A stretch of DNA of 64,000 nt from CAZPKH01 sp964587165 (GTDB lineage Bacteria; Bacteroidota; Bacteroidia; Bacteroidales; Muribaculaceae), in NCBI GenBank assembly GCA_964587165.1, contig CAZPKH010000001.1, forward strand, positions 62,001 through 126,000, written 5' to 3'. Position numbers and translations under genes: made by a program. The notes under the pieces were generated by a model, which saw only the letters and a list, made by a program, of their open reading frames with translations, had not been told where the DNA came from and made no database searches. Every line of letters begins with the position of its first letter. Positions within the stretch are counted from its first letter, which is position 1. Below are positions 47,237 through 56,367 of the stretch, one piece after another.

Positions 47237-47797
47237 TTAAGGCTGCATTTTAGCGTCCATAGCAGCTCTCACTACCCGGGCCACGAAGCCGCTTTTGGCA
47301 GCAGTATAGGCATCTCGGTCGTGGCGATATTTTTCACAGAGATCAAGTTTTAGCCGTTCATATTCTTTTGCCACATCCGGGTGAGCTAAAAGATAATCCC
47401 TGAACAGAATTTCGTCATTATCGCCGACCCGATGCACATGCAGATGAAACACCTTCTCGGCATACCCTGCGGCGGTATACCCTTTATTGAAACTCATACG
47501 AGCGTTAGACTCGGCCATACAAATATACCCCGCTTTACACATCCGATCTTTGATTGTGCGCCAATCGTAACGACCGCTCACCTCAATTAAAATATCAACT
47601 ATCGGCTTAGCCTTAATCCCCGGTATAGCAGTACTGCCGATATGGCTGAATTTTGCATGGTAAATGCACAATATCTGCTTAACGAGCGTGATCTCCTCCG
47701 CCGCCCACCGTCGCCATAGCGGATTATGTTCAGTAAGAATTATGGGAAAAAGTTCCCACAACTCCTCCAAGGTCATATCTTCAAGTCGCTTATCCAT
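47237..47797 (-). CDS. GrpB family protein (nucleotidyltransferase-like)
   Basis: 186 residues from ATG 47797. A start at 47812 would lie upstream of the -7 box (47802-47809) and be untranscribed. The family core HIGSTAIPGIKAKPIVDILIE (seen as HIGSTAIPGIKAKPIVDIL, residues 56-74) with acidic residues is typical of GrpB/UPF0157, a nucleotidyltransferase superfamily branch. HLHVHRVG follows at about 122. Function is unknown; some relatives are fused to CoaE or acetyltransferases. Only 4 nt separate the -7 box from ATG, so the mRNA is likely leaderless. Confidence 0.85.
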   Translation of the reverse strand: MDKRLEDMTLEELWELFPIILTEHNPLWRRWAAEEITLVKQILCIYHAKFSHIGSTAIPGIKAKPIVDILIEVSGRYDWRTIKDRMCKAGYICMAESNARMSFNKGYTAAGYAEKVFHLHVHRVGDNDEILFRDYLLAHPDVAKEYERLKLDLCEKYRHDRDAYTAAKSGFVARVVRAAMDAKMQP

Positions 47798-47801
47798 TCC
47801 A

Positions 47802-47831
47802 CAAATATACATATTTTAGAGTATGATCAAA
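47802..47831 (-). promoter_or_regulatory. Promoter of the GrpB-family gene
   Basis: Minus-strand TTTG (47828-47831), 18 nt, TATATTTG (47802-47809), 4 nt before ATG 47797. Confidence 0.62.
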
Positions 47832-47905
47832 AGTATTGGTACACATTCTTAGAACCCGGCCCTTACCCCGAGAGTGAAATTGTTAATAAAAAAGAGATGA
47901 AAAGT

Positions 47906-47936
47906 TTTGCAGATATCGAAAAAGTGTGTAAATTTG
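47906..47936 (+). promoter_or_regulatory. Promoter of tRNA-His
   Basis: TTTG (47906-47909), 19 nt, TAAATTTG (47929-47936). Full consensus match, 20 nt before the tRNA. Confidence 0.82.
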
Positions 47937-47956
47937 CACCGCAAAACAGCAGAAAT

Positions 47957-48034
<78 letters not shown>

Positions 48035-48044
48035 AAATCTTATA

Positions 48045-48083
48045 AAAGAGGATGAATCACTTATTGCGAATCATCCTCTTTTT
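48045..48083 (+). terminator. Terminator of tRNA-His
   Basis: 11-bp perfect stem AAAGAGGATGA / TCATCCTCTTT with a 15-nt loop and a run of five T. Confidence 0.88.
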
Positions 48084-48186
48084 GCATAATATCTGCCTGA
48101 GAGATGCTGCTTCCGCAGGATATACAGGAGCGGCACACCTCGGGGAGAGATGATGTTTAATAATCTATAATAACCCAATATATCGC

Positions 48187-51100
48187 ATGAAAAAACTGAC
48201 TATCGCCGCATTATCATTGCTCGCATGCTCGGCTCAGGCGGCTGCCGTCACCCCGCTATGGATGCGCGACGCAGCGATATCGCCCGATGGCTCTCGTATA
48301 GCCTTCACATATATGGGCGACATATACACCGTCCCTGCAGCCGGTGGCAGAGCGGTTAGACTCACCTCGCAGCCCGGACGCGAGTCTGCACCTTGCTGGA
48401 GTCCTGACTCACGCTTTATCGCTTATGCCGACAACCGCACCGGCAACAATGACGTATATATTATCGAGTCGACCGGAGGTACTCCACGACGCCTGACGAG
48501 CAACTCGGCCGGCGAACGTCCGTCGGCGTTCTCGCCCGACGGCAAGAAAGTATATTATTCCGCCACAATTCAGGATCCGGCGTCGAGTGCGCTCTTCCCC
48601 TCAGCCCGAATGGGCGAGCTTTATGCCGTGGCTGTCGACGGCAAAACAGCCCCGGTGCAGGTGCTCGCGACTCCTGCCGAGCTGATCAGCTTCGTACCCG
48701 GCAGCGACGGATCGTTTGTGTATCAGGATCAGAAAGGGATGGAGAATGAGTGGCGCAAGCATCACACATCGTCGATCACGCGCGACATCTGGCTATACAA
48801 CGCTTCGACCGGTCTGCACACCAATCTGACAGCTCACGCCGGCGAAGACCGCGACCCGATGGTGAGCCCAGACGGAAGCTCCCTGATATTCCTGAGCGAG
48901 CGCGACGGAGGCTCGATGAATGTGTACACCGCTGCCATGACACCCGGAGCTGCACCGAAGGCTCTCACGTCCCATGCAGATCATCCGGTACGGTTTCTCT
49001 CACAGGCTGATAACGGTACGATAGCTTACACCTACGACGGCGAACTTTACACACTGGCTCCCGGAGAAGCCACGCCGCGCAAAGTGGCTATTGATTTAGT
49101 AGTCGACACAGCCAACGAGCCTCTTACCATCGCTGCCGGCGGCCGAAAATCAGAAGCGTCGGTAAGTCCCGACGGCAAGGAGATTGCCGTGGTGAGCCGC
49201 GGCGACATCTTCGTGACATCCGTAGAGTATCCCACCACCAGACAGATCACCACCGACCCTGCCGAGGAGATGCACGTGAGCTGGCACCCCAAGGGCCGTT
49301 CAATAGTCTATACAAGTGAGCGCGACGGACATTGGAATATCTATCAGGCCTCGATAGCCCGCAAAGATGATCCGAACTTCTCGAACGCAACCCTTATCAA
49401 CGAGAAAGCTCTTTTCGACGGCACTGACGGCGTGGAGCGAAGCCGCCCTCAGTACTCACCTGACGGCGAGATGCTGGCTTGGATAGAGAATCGCGAGCGT
49501 CTGATGGTCAAGAATATGAACACCGGGCAAGTGCGTCAGCTCACCGACGGCTCGCAAGCCGGCGACCGCTCGGGCGAGATAGGATACGCATGGTCGCCCG
49601 ACTCGCGTTTCATCGCTATGGAGATCATAGGCCGCAAACACTCTCCCTACTACGATATTGCAGTGGTGAATGTGGAGAATGGCGAGATGACACCGATCAC
49701 CGATACCGGCTATTTCGACATGTCGCCCCGCTGGAGCCCCGACGGCAATGCCGTAATATTCCGCTCCGACCGCCTGGGCATGCGCAACCACGCTTCGTGG
49801 GGATCGCTCGAAGATGCGTTCATGGTATTTATGAATCGTGACGCCTACGACCGCTACCGTCTCTCAGAAGAGGATTACGCACAGCTCAAAGAGGTAGAGA
49901 AGCAACAAAAGAAGAAAGCCGAAGAAGCTAAAAAGGCCAAAGACGACAAAAAAGGCAAAAAAGGGAAGAAGAAAAAAGATCAGAAAGCTGCCGACGAGGA
50001 GAAGCCTGACGATTATATCGAGTTTGATAAAGAGGGTATAATGGATCGCATCGTCCGCCTCACCCCGGCATCGTCAGATCTATCGGACGCAATACTGACT
50101 GACGACGGCGAGACCCTATATTACCTCAGCGCCTTTGAGAAAGGGTACGATCTGTGGAAGAAAAACCTGCGCAAAGGCGATGTGTCGCTTGTCAAGAAGC
50201 TTGACCTGCGTTCGGCCGGTTTCGATGTAGATGCTCAGGGTAAAAATATATTCATCATAAACTCAAAATCCTTACAGAAACTCGACCCGAAAACCGACAA
50301 ACTCACATCGGTAAGCATGTCGGGCAAGCAGCGCATTGATCAGCAGGCTGAACGCGAAGCTATGTACAATGCTGTTGTGACCCACGAGCGCGAAATGTTC
50401 TACGACACGGCTATGCACGGTGTCGACTGGGGCGCTCTCACCGAGCACTATCGCCGCTTCCTGCCCCATATCAACAACAGCTACGACTTCTCCGAGATGC
50501 TTTCAGAACTTCTGGGCGAACTCAATGTGTCGCACACCGGCAGCGGCTATCATGCAGGTGGCACGGATGCTCTTGATACGACTGCATCGCTCGGCCTGCT
50601 GTATGATCTGGCATATTCCGGCCCGGGGATGAAAGTCGACGAGATTGTGGTGGGCGGCCCGTTTGACAGAGCTTCAACCGCACTTAATGCCGGCTCGATA
50701 ATACGACGTATCGACGGAGTGGAGATCGATGCCACTACCGATCTGAGCGAACTGCTCAACGGACACACTAAAAAGAAAACTCTCGTAGCCTTTACCGACG
50801 CCTCGGGCAAATCGCACGAAGAGGTAGTACTCCCGATCAGCAGCGGCACAATGTCAGATCTACTCTACGACCGCTGGGTGCGTGCGCGTCAGGCCGATGT
50901 AGACCGTCTCTCGGGCGGACGCCTGGGGTATGTACATATTCGCCAGATGGCCGATCCGGCATTCCGCAACGTATATGCCGATGTGCTCGGTAAGTATAAC
51001 GATCGCGAGGGTATCGTGATCGACGTGAGATGGAACGGCGGCGGACGTATGCATGAGGATATCGAAGTGCTCTTCTCCGGCAAGAAATACCTCACACAGG

Positions 51101-51480
51101 TGGTGCGCGGCAAAGAGACCTGCGACATGCCCTCGCGCCGTTGGAACAAGCCGTCTATCATGCTCGTATGCGAGGCTTGCTACTCCAATGCCCACGGCAC
51201 TCCCTGGGTATACTCGGAGCGCGGTATCGGCAAAACAGTAGGTATGCCCGTGCCCGGAACAATGACTTCGGTGAACTGGCGCTATCTTCAGAACCCCGAC
51301 ATCTACTTCGGCATCCCGGTGGTGGGCTATCGTACTGCCGACGGCGGATACCTTGAGAATCGCCAGCTCGAACCCGACATACTTGTGGCCAACGATCCGG
51401 CGGCAATCGTGAAAGGGGAGGACACTCAGCTCCGCACAGCCGTAGAAGAGCTGCTGCGCGAAATAGATCAGACAAAGTAA
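48187..51480 (+). CDS. Tricorn-type protease, S41 family
   Basis: 1097 residues with a signal peptide (MKKLTIAALSLLACSAQAAA). Order: two beta-propeller regions of PD40/TolB-like repeats (about 25-320 and 330-560, with many SPDG/SWSPDS motifs), a Lys/Glu-rich segment (about 567-610, e.g. KKGKKGKKKK), a core C1 domain with catalytic His744 in MHGVDWG, a PDZ domain (about 790-865), and the S41 core with nucleophile Ser1000 in CYSNAHG. The family degrades peptides; this copy is exported. The Lys-rich insert is unusual. No consensus promoter was found between the tRNA-His terminator and the start. Confidence 0.93.
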   Translation: MKKLTIAALSLLACSAQAAAVTPLWMRDAAISPDGSRIAFTYMGDIYTVPAAGGRAVRLTSQPGRESAPCWSPDSRFIAYADNRTGNNDVYIIESTGGTPRRLTSNSAGERPSAFSPDGKKVYYSATIQDPASSALFPSARMGELYAVAVDGKTAPVQVLATPAELISFVPGSDGSFVYQDQKGMENEWRKHHTSSITRDIWLYNASTGLHTNLTAHAGEDRDPMVSPDGSSLIFLSERDGGSMNVYTAAMTPGAAPKALTSHADHPVRFLSQADNGTIAYTYDGELYTLAPGEATPRKVAIDLVVDTANEPLTIAAGGRKSEASVSPDGKEIAVVSRGDIFVTSVEYPTTRQITTDPAEEMHVSWHPKGRSIVYTSERDGHWNIYQASIARKDDPNFSNATLINEKALFDGTDGVERSRPQYSPDGEMLAWIENRERLMVKNMNTGQVRQLTDGSQAGDRSGEIGYAWSPDSRFIAMEIIGRKHSPYYDIAVVNVENGEMTPITDTGYFDMSPRWSPDGNAVIFRSDRLGMRNHASWGSLEDAFMVFMNRDAYDRYRLSEEDYAQLKEVEKQQKKKAEEAKKAKDDKKGKKGKKKKDQKAADEEKPDDYIEFDKEGIMDRIVRLTPASSDLSDAILTDDGETLYYLSAFEKGYDLWKKNLRKGDVSLVKKLDLRSAGFDVDAQGKNIFIINSKSLQKLDPKTDKLTSVSMSGKQRIDQQAEREAMYNAVVTHEREMFYDTAMHGVDWGALTEHYRRFLPHINNSYDFSEMLSELLGELNVSHTGSGYHAGGTDALDTTASLGLLYDLAYSGPGMKVDEIVVGGPFDRASTALNAGSIIRRIDGVEIDATTDLSELLNGHTKKKTLVAFTDASGKSHEEVVLPISSGTMSDLLYDRWVRARQADVDRLSGGRLGYVHIRQMADPAFRNVYADVLGKYNDREGIVIDVRWNGGGRMHEDIEVLFSGKKYLTQVVRGKETCDMPSRRWNKPSIMLVCEACYSNAHGTPWVYSERGIGKTVGMPVPGTMTSVNWRYLQNPDIYFGIPVVGYRTADGGYLENRQLEPDILVANDPAAIVKGEDTQLRTAVEELLREIDQTK

Positions 51481-51499
51481 TAAGAATACATCCAACTCC

Positions 51500-51533
51500 G
51501 GGCAGGCGGCGATCTGAGGATTGTCGCCTGCCC
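51500..51533 (+). terminator. Probable terminator after the Tricorn-type gene
   Basis: GGGCAGGCG / CGCCTGCCC, 9 bp perfect with a 16-nt loop (two more pairs possible), 19 nt after the stop; only a short T-rich tail. Confidence 0.65.
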
Positions 51534-51541
51534 ATTGATTT

Positions 51542-51604
51542 AGAGCGTGTTTCACAAGAAAATTTAACGGCCGGGGCGTTAACTTTTCTTGTGAAACACG
51601 CTCT
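51542..51604. repeat. 63-nt near-perfect inverted repeat
   Basis: Arms 51542-51562 and 51584-51604 are perfect 21-nt reverse complements, and TTAACG / CGTTAA extends the pairing inside, giving a stem of about 27 bp with a 7-nt loop. The outer 13 bases of each arm (AGAGCGTGTTTCA) recur at 5751-5763. It ends 16 bp before the -7 box of the exonuclease gene. It may be a REP/MITE-like element or a strong transcription block. Confidence 0.75.
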
Positions 51605-51620
51605 TATTCCGAATTTGTTG

Positions 51621-51628
51621 TATCTTTG
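51621..51628 (+). promoter_or_regulatory. -7 box of exonuclease promoter (TATCTTTG)
   Basis: Exact TAnnTTTG, 5 nt before GTG 51634; no -33 TTTG at the expected distance. Confidence 0.52.
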
Positions 51629-51633
51629 CAAGA

Positions 51634-52152
51634 GTGAACCAAGAGCCTGTGGACAACTTTGTGGCAATCGACGTCGAAACAGCAAACACCACTCCCGGCA
51701 GTATATGTGCGATAGGAGCGGTGAAGGTGATCAACGGCGTGGTATCAGAGAGTTTTTATGAACTGGTGCGCCCGGAGCCGAACTGGTATCTCCGTCGTTT
51801 CACTGACCAGGTGCATGGTCTTAGCCGCAAAGACACGGATGGGGCGCGTACTTTCCCGGAAGTGTGGCGCGACCTGCAATCACGTATCATCGGCACATTG
51901 CCGCTTGTGGCTCACAACAAGGCTTTCGACGAATCCGCAATACGCGCAGCTCACCGAATATACGGCATGGAGTATCCTGGGTATACATTCCTGTGCACTC
52001 TTCAGAAAGCACGAAAGACCATCCCGCGGCAGCTCATCGGATCGTATTCACTGCCATATCTGTGCGACTTCCTCGGAATACCGTTTGCCAACCATCACAA
52101 CGCGCTTGCCGACGCTGTCGGATGTGCCAAGATAGCTATGACATTATTATGA
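51634..52152 (+). CDS. DnaQ-like 3'-5' exonuclease (DEDDh)
   Basis: 172 residues. Exo I FVAIDVETAN (Asp, Glu near residues 13-15), Exo II LVAHNKAFDESAI (Asp near 94), and Exo III HNALADAVGCA (His and Asp near 158-163) make a complete DEDDh set. It could be a proofreading-type exonuclease or a stand-alone one trimming DNA or RNA; no polymerase is adjacent. Start GTG 51634 is preferred over GTG 51649; either lies near the predicted +1. The stop overlaps the next gene's ATG (ATGA). Confidence 0.9.
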   Translation: MNQEPVDNFVAIDVETANTTPGSICAIGAVKVINGVVSESFYELVRPEPNWYLRRFTDQVHGLSRKDTDGARTFPEVWRDLQSRIIGTLPLVAHNKAFDESAIRAAHRIYGMEYPGYTFLCTLQKARKTIPRQLIGSYSLPYLCDFLGIPFANHHNALADAVGCAKIAMTLL

Positions 52153-52484
52153 TACATCGCAATATATTAATCATTGCATCACTTATCGTTACGGCCGCCT
52201 GCTCGGATAAACCCGACACATCCGCCGAGCTGCTGCGCGAGGAATCGCCACAGACCAAAGTGAAAGAGCGTGAAATATACGATCTGGGACATAAAGCCGG
52301 GGTAGAGATGCTGAACGAATGTACGGATATCGAACAGATTGAGACGAGACTGCTCGACACCCGCGCCCGCATCAATCTGATACGCGGTCGCGTGGATGAT
52401 CAAGCTGCCTCCGACTATACTCACGGATTTACGGATGCCATACGCGAGAATTGCGATTCACTCGCCCGAATACTTGAACTATAA
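52149..52484 (+). CDS. Small putative lipoprotein
   Basis: 111 residues from ATG 52149, overlapping the exonuclease stop by 4 bp. A hydrophobic leader ends in a lipobox LIVTAAC (Cys near residue 17), so the mature protein is lipid-anchored and about 95 residues long, hydrophilic and probably helical. I do not recognise the family. A longer open frame from 51864 runs in another frame through the exonuclease and is not coding. The overlap suggests cotranslation with the exonuclease. Confidence 0.75.
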   Translation: MIHRNILIIASLIVTAACSDKPDTSAELLREESPQTKVKEREIYDLGHKAGVEMLNECTDIEQIETRLLDTRARINLIRGRVDDQAASDYTHGFTDAIRENCDSLARILEL

Positions 52485-52495
52485 TAAAATACGAT

Positions 52496-52963
52496 ATGAA
52501 AGTAGGTGATAAGATACCCGAGATCCTCGGCGTTGACCAGGATGGCAAAGAGATCAAGGCCTCAGACTACGCAGGCCGTAAACTTGTGCTTTATGCATAC
52601 CCCAAAGATAATACATCCGGATGTACAGCCGAAGCGTGCTCACTTCGCGATGCGCGCCAACAACTGCTCGATGCCGGATACGAAGTGCTCGGTGTGAGCC
52701 GCGACAGTGAGGCTTCTCACAAACGGTTCATCGAAAAACAGCAGCTTAATTTTCCGCTTATAGCCGACACATCCACTGAATTACTGCAGAAAATGGGCGC
52801 ATGGGGCGAAAAGAATATGTACGGACGCACGACTATGGGTACACTACGCACCACCCTGCTTGTCGACGAAAACGGTATCGTGACTCATATCTTCACCCCT
52901 AAGCAGATCAAGACTAAGGAACATGCTGCCCAGATTCTCAATGTGATAAACGGTAAAGACTGA
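52496..52963 (+). CDS. bcp: Thiol peroxidase Bcp (peroxiredoxin)
   Basis: 155 residues of the atypical 2-Cys peroxiredoxin Bcp/PrxQ. Motif YPKDNTSGCTAEACSLRD (peroxidatic Cys near residue 43 and resolving Cys five residues later) and GVSRDSEASHKRF are clear. It reduces peroxides with electrons from thioredoxin (trxA is at 4743-5069). It starts 11 bp after the lipoprotein gene and ends 1 bp before the HAD gene. Confidence 0.95.
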   Translation: MKVGDKIPEILGVDQDGKEIKASDYAGRKLVLYAYPKDNTSGCTAEACSLRDARQQLLDAGYEVLGVSRDSEASHKRFIEKQQLNFPLIADTSTELLQKMGAWGEKNMYGRTTMGTLRTTLLVDENGIVTHIFTPKQIKTKEHAAQILNVINGKD

Positions 52964-52964
52964 T

Positions 52965-53711
52965 ATGCTATACAAGGCGGCGATTGAGAGGGCTCTCGAA
53001 AAACACCATTTTCGAAAATTCACACCGGCAGCGGCTCTGATCGATATGGACGGCACGCTATACGACTCTATGCCCAACCACGCGCGTGCCTGGAAAACGA
53101 TGTGCTCTGAGCTTGGTATTGAAGTGACAGAGCGCGAGATTCTTATGTGGGAAGGTCGCACCGGGGCCGATACTATCAACGACCTTTTCGTTCGGCAATT
53201 CGGCCGCGATGCCACCTCAGAAGAAAAAGTGCGTCATTATCACCGTAAGACCGAACTCTTCAAGGCTTTCCCCGCGCCTGCTCCGATGCCGGGAGCTGTC
53301 GAAATGCTCGGTATACTGCAGCAGGCAGGCATACAGCGCGTCCTCGTCACTGGCTCGGGGCAAGATTCGCTTATCTCACGTCTGGATAAAGATTTCCCCG
53401 GGGCTTTCAGCCGCGACAAGCTTGTCACGGCACACAATGTGGAACACGGCAAGCCTCATCCGGAGCCCTTCCTCAAAGGTATGCAACTTGCTCGGGTGAG
53501 TCCTTCGGCCGCCATAGCTATCGACAACGCCCCACTTGGCGTAAAAGCCGGCGCGCGGTCGGGAGCTTTCACAATCGGGGTGGTGACAGGCGATCTTCCG
53601 GTTTCTGCCCTTGAAGAGGCGGGGGCCGACATCGTATTTGCTTCGATGCCGGCTTTGGCTGAAGCACTCCCGGTTCTGTTGCTCGATATGCTTACCACTC
53701 ATCTGGAATAG
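52965..53711 (+). CDS. HAD-family hydrolase, phosphoglycolate/beta-phosphoglucomutase-like
   Basis: 248 residues. Motif I DMDGTLYDS (nucleophile Asp near residue 27), motif II VTGSG, motif III/IV KPHPEPFLKGM and AIDNAPLGVKAG. There is a helical cap (about 40-100). The substrate cannot be fixed; members dephosphorylate sugar phosphates or phosphoglycolate. It starts 1 bp after bcp and ends 6 bp before aroB, so bcp, this gene and aroB are likely cotranscribed. Confidence 0.88.
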   Translation: MLYKAAIERALEKHHFRKFTPAAALIDMDGTLYDSMPNHARAWKTMCSELGIEVTEREILMWEGRTGADTINDLFVRQFGRDATSEEKVRHYHRKTELFKAFPAPAPMPGAVEMLGILQQAGIQRVLVTGSGQDSLISRLDKDFPGAFSRDKLVTAHNVEHGKPHPEPFLKGMQLARVSPSAAIAIDNAPLGVKAGARSGAFTIGVVTGDLPVSALEEAGADIVFASMPALAEALPVLLLDMLTTHLE

Positions 53712-53717
53712 AGGACA

Positions 53718-54779
53718 ATGGATATGAACCGGCAACTGATTATAGCCAACGATGCCTCCCGGGCGCTCAGAGATGTGCTTGACGAGCTTACACCGCAAGG
53801 AGTATATGTGCTGACCGATGAAAACACTGTCGAATGTGCATATCCTCTTGTGCGACAGGCTATCGGTAAGCATCGACTGCTTCTGCCTATCCCCGCGGGC
53901 GACGACAGTAAGACTCTCGAAACAGTCCGACAGGTGTGGGAGGAGCTCTCCGACTCCGGAGCCACCCGCTCGTCGCTGCTGATCAACTTAGGGGGTGGGG
54001 TAGTGACCGATTTGGGAGGTTTTGCAGCCGCTACATTCAAGCGCGGCATGAGGTTTATAAACGTTCCGACAACTTTACTGTGTGCCATAGATGCGGCGGT
54101 GGGAGGCAAGACCGGGATAAACCTCGACGGTCTTAAAAATCAGATAGGAGTTTTCCGGGAAGCCGAGGCGGTAGTGATATCTCCCGATTTTTATGCCACA
54201 CTTTCAGAACGACAGCTTTTGTCGGGATATGCCGAAGCTATAAAGCATGCTTTTCTCGACTCTGCGGAGCGTGTCGCAGAGGTTCTGGAGGAAAATCCGG
54301 CCGAAATACCTGCGGAAAAATGGCCCGACATTATCGGCGAAAATATCCGCATAAAGCAACGCATCGTTGCTGCCGACCCTACGGAGTCAGGCATCCGAAA
54401 AGCCCTTAATTTAGGACATACAGCCGGGCATGCATTTGAGGAGTTTGCCCTCAGGCATAAGGAGAGCGTGCCTCACGGCTATGCCGTGGCATGGGGACTG
54501 GTGGTAGCGATTGTGTTGTCGCACACGCGATTAGGGTTCAGCTCCAGCCGATTGCATCAACTTGCTCTATACGTCAAGGAGCAGTATGGGGCACCCCCGA
54601 TAGAATGCAAGGATTACGAGGAGCTGCTGGAGCTGATGCGACACGATAAGAAAAATATAAAAGCCGGAGAAATATCGTTCACTCTGCTTTCAGAGATAGG
54701 AGTGCCCGAAATAAACCTGAGCGTAGATCCCGACGACATCTGTATGGCGCTCGATATCACGCGCGATCTGCTCGTGTGA
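53718..54779 (+). CDS. aroB: 3-dehydroquinate synthase
   Basis: 353 residues. NAD+-binding motif GGGVVTDLGGF (near 92-102), TTLLCAIDAAVGGKTGIN seen as TTLLCAIDAAVGGKTGI, and metal-ligand segments GYAEAIKHAF (Glu) and GHTAGHAFE (His). It converts DAHP to 3-dehydroquinate, the second step of the shikimate pathway. Its stop TGA and the stop of the minus-strand TPR gene abut with no gap (TGATCA), so the two transcripts must overlap. Confidence 0.96.
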   Translation: MDMNRQLIIANDASRALRDVLDELTPQGVYVLTDENTVECAYPLVRQAIGKHRLLLPIPAGDDSKTLETVRQVWEELSDSGATRSSLLINLGGGVVTDLGGFAAATFKRGMRFINVPTTLLCAIDAAVGGKTGINLDGLKNQIGVFREAEAVVISPDFYATLSERQLLSGYAEAIKHAFLDSAERVAEVLEENPAEIPAEKWPDIIGENIRIKQRIVAADPTESGIRKALNLGHTAGHAFEEFALRHKESVPHGYAVAWGLVVAIVLSHTRLGFSSSRLHQLALYVKEQYGAPPIECKDYEELLELMRHDKKNIKAGEISFTLLSEIGVPEINLSVDPDDICMALDITRDLLV

Positions 54780-56288
54780 TCACTTTGTTGATTTTCGCGT
54801 ATTTGCCAGGTTCTGAGGCAAAAGCAGCGGGTCGTAGTGATCCGGATATGTGCCGGTGCGCATATGTTTCTTGATGTTGCGCAATGTCTCCCGATACCCG
54901 AACATTCCGATATTATGAAGGAGCTGCCCGTCGATCATCTGTGTCTTAATCACGCTCAGCTCTTCGTCAATGATCCTCAGCGCCAAATCTTCGCCACCAG
55001 TGCGTATCAAACTCATAATCAGCACCAAGGCTGTCACTATATGTGCATCAGTCTGCGGTGCGGAATCTATCCCGGAGGTGGATACCGACAGCGACAGAAG
55101 TTTGTTTTCCAGAATATACTGTGCTGTGCGCGCAGCCTGATTAGTATAATACATCGCCTGGATAAAACTCAGATGTGAGGTCAGACGTATGCCGCCACGC
55201 ATAGCAGCCTCGAGGATAGCGAGCGTACCTTTATAATCACAATGATCAAAATGATCGATTGCCCAGGCTTGCCAGGTATCTGCGGTATGATCGTCGGTAG
55301 ATGCAAAAAAACGATCGAGAGCCGCCTTGGTCTGCTCAGTGCCGGGAGCCCGGGTCACAAGCAGATCGATGGCTCCGCGGTTGGTGGGAAATTTATCTAA
55401 ATATTTGGCGAGCAACGCGCTCCCTTTCTCACTCTGATCCTGTGAGTCGAGAGCTGATATAGCAACATAAAGCGGGAACGAATCAAGCGGCCCCTCCGAG
55501 AAAACCAGATCTTCGATCTGGGCAAGCACCTCGGCGATATCGTCGCCACGCAACAGCCTGAGATTAGCGTTCAGCAGCCTTGACCGTCCGGAATCCGGAC
55601 TGATAGCCAGAGCATAATCAATATCCTGACGCGCTTCATCGAATTTTCCGCTCGCAATATGCACCTCGGCCAGCATCTCCCAAAAGTCGATCTCGAAAGG
55701 ATCGATCATAGTGAGCTCTTCGACATACCTTTCAGCAAGATCCACACGATTCTCCTCGCGGGCATACTGAGCCATCTCGTAGAAAAGTACCTGCGGATAC
55801 GATGTGTGCTGCCGGAGGGTATCAATCCGGCTGTTGAGCCAATCATATCCACCTTTTAGCTCCATGGCTGTGGAGAGAAAGCGTATCATCTCCTCGTCGG
55901 CAAGCTCCTTGTGGCGCGACAGAATCCGCTCCAGAGCCTCGAAAACCTCCGAATCAGAAGCACCGTTGTCGTGCATCAGAAGTGTATCGAAGAGCTGGCG
56001 CAGAGCGGCCTTCTCCGATACTTGTGCCGCAGTCTTTACAGCTTTATCGTTCTCGTAATTGTCGTAAAGCAGAAAAGCATGGCGTATCATAAGCGATTCG
56101 GAGTCAGGGTACCGTCGCAGGCCGTAGTCAAGTATCCGCTCCTGCAGCTGCGAGGAAGCATCGTCGTCGCCCGCAATGTCGTAAGCGTCGATCACTTCAT
56201 ACTCTTCAAGATCAGGATCGGGAGCCTGACGGTCGAAGTATGCGGCAATGCGTTTGATATTTTCGCGGCGGTTGTCGGATGCTGGCAT
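54780..56288 (-). CDS. TPR-repeat protein of unknown function
   Basis: 502 residues with no signal peptide or TM segment, so cytoplasmic. It is mostly alpha-helical, with TPR-like units near residues 185-250 (AERYVEELTMIDPFEIDFW, then HIASGKFDEARQDIDYALAIS seen as GKFDEARQDIDYALAIS), 255-330 and 370-470. The N-terminus is acidic (LEEYEVIDAYDIAGDDD). I do not recognise a specific family. It lies downstream of glnS across the hairpin at 56304-56348 and converges with aroB. Confidence 0.72.
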   Translation of the reverse strand: MPASDNRRENIKRIAAYFDRQAPDPDLEEYEVIDAYDIAGDDDASSQLQERILDYGLRRYPDSESLMIRHAFLLYDNYENDKAVKTAAQVSEKAALRQLFDTLLMHDNGASDSEVFEALERILSRHKELADEEMIRFLSTAMELKGGYDWLNSRIDTLRQHTSYPQVLFYEMAQYAREENRVDLAERYVEELTMIDPFEIDFWEMLAEVHIASGKFDEARQDIDYALAISPDSGRSRLLNANLRLLRGDDIAEVLAQIEDLVFSEGPLDSFPLYVAISALDSQDQSEKGSALLAKYLDKFPTNRGAIDLLVTRAPGTEQTKAALDRFFASTDDHTADTWQAWAIDHFDHCDYKGTLAILEAAMRGGIRLTSHLSFIQAMYYTNQAARTAQYILENKLLSLSVSTSGIDSAPQTDAHIVTALVLIMSLIRTGGEDLALRIIDEELSVIKTQMIDGQLLHNIGMFGYRETLRNIKKHMRTGTYPDHYDPLLLPQNLANTRKSTK

Positions 56289-56303
56289 TTCTTGATACGT
56301 TTG

Positions 56304-56348
56304 CGCTATACTGCCTCCGCCAGTCTTGGCGGCGAAGACAGTATAGCG
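56304..56348. other. Hairpin between glnS and the TPR gene
   Basis: CGCTATACTG / CAGTATAGCG (10 bp, arms 56304-56313 and 56339-56348) encloses CCGCC / GGCGG (56317-56332). No T tract follows on either strand, and the TPR ATG is only 15 nt away, so it is more a processing or attenuation structure than a terminator. Confidence 0.55.
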
Positions 56349-56367
56349 ATATGATACTTTATGAGTT

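Noticed and set aside
51864..52148. Upstream extension of the small lipoprotein frame through the exonuclease gene
   Set aside because: It overlaps the coding exonuclease in another frame; ATG 52149 gives a clear lipobox and ATGA overlap.
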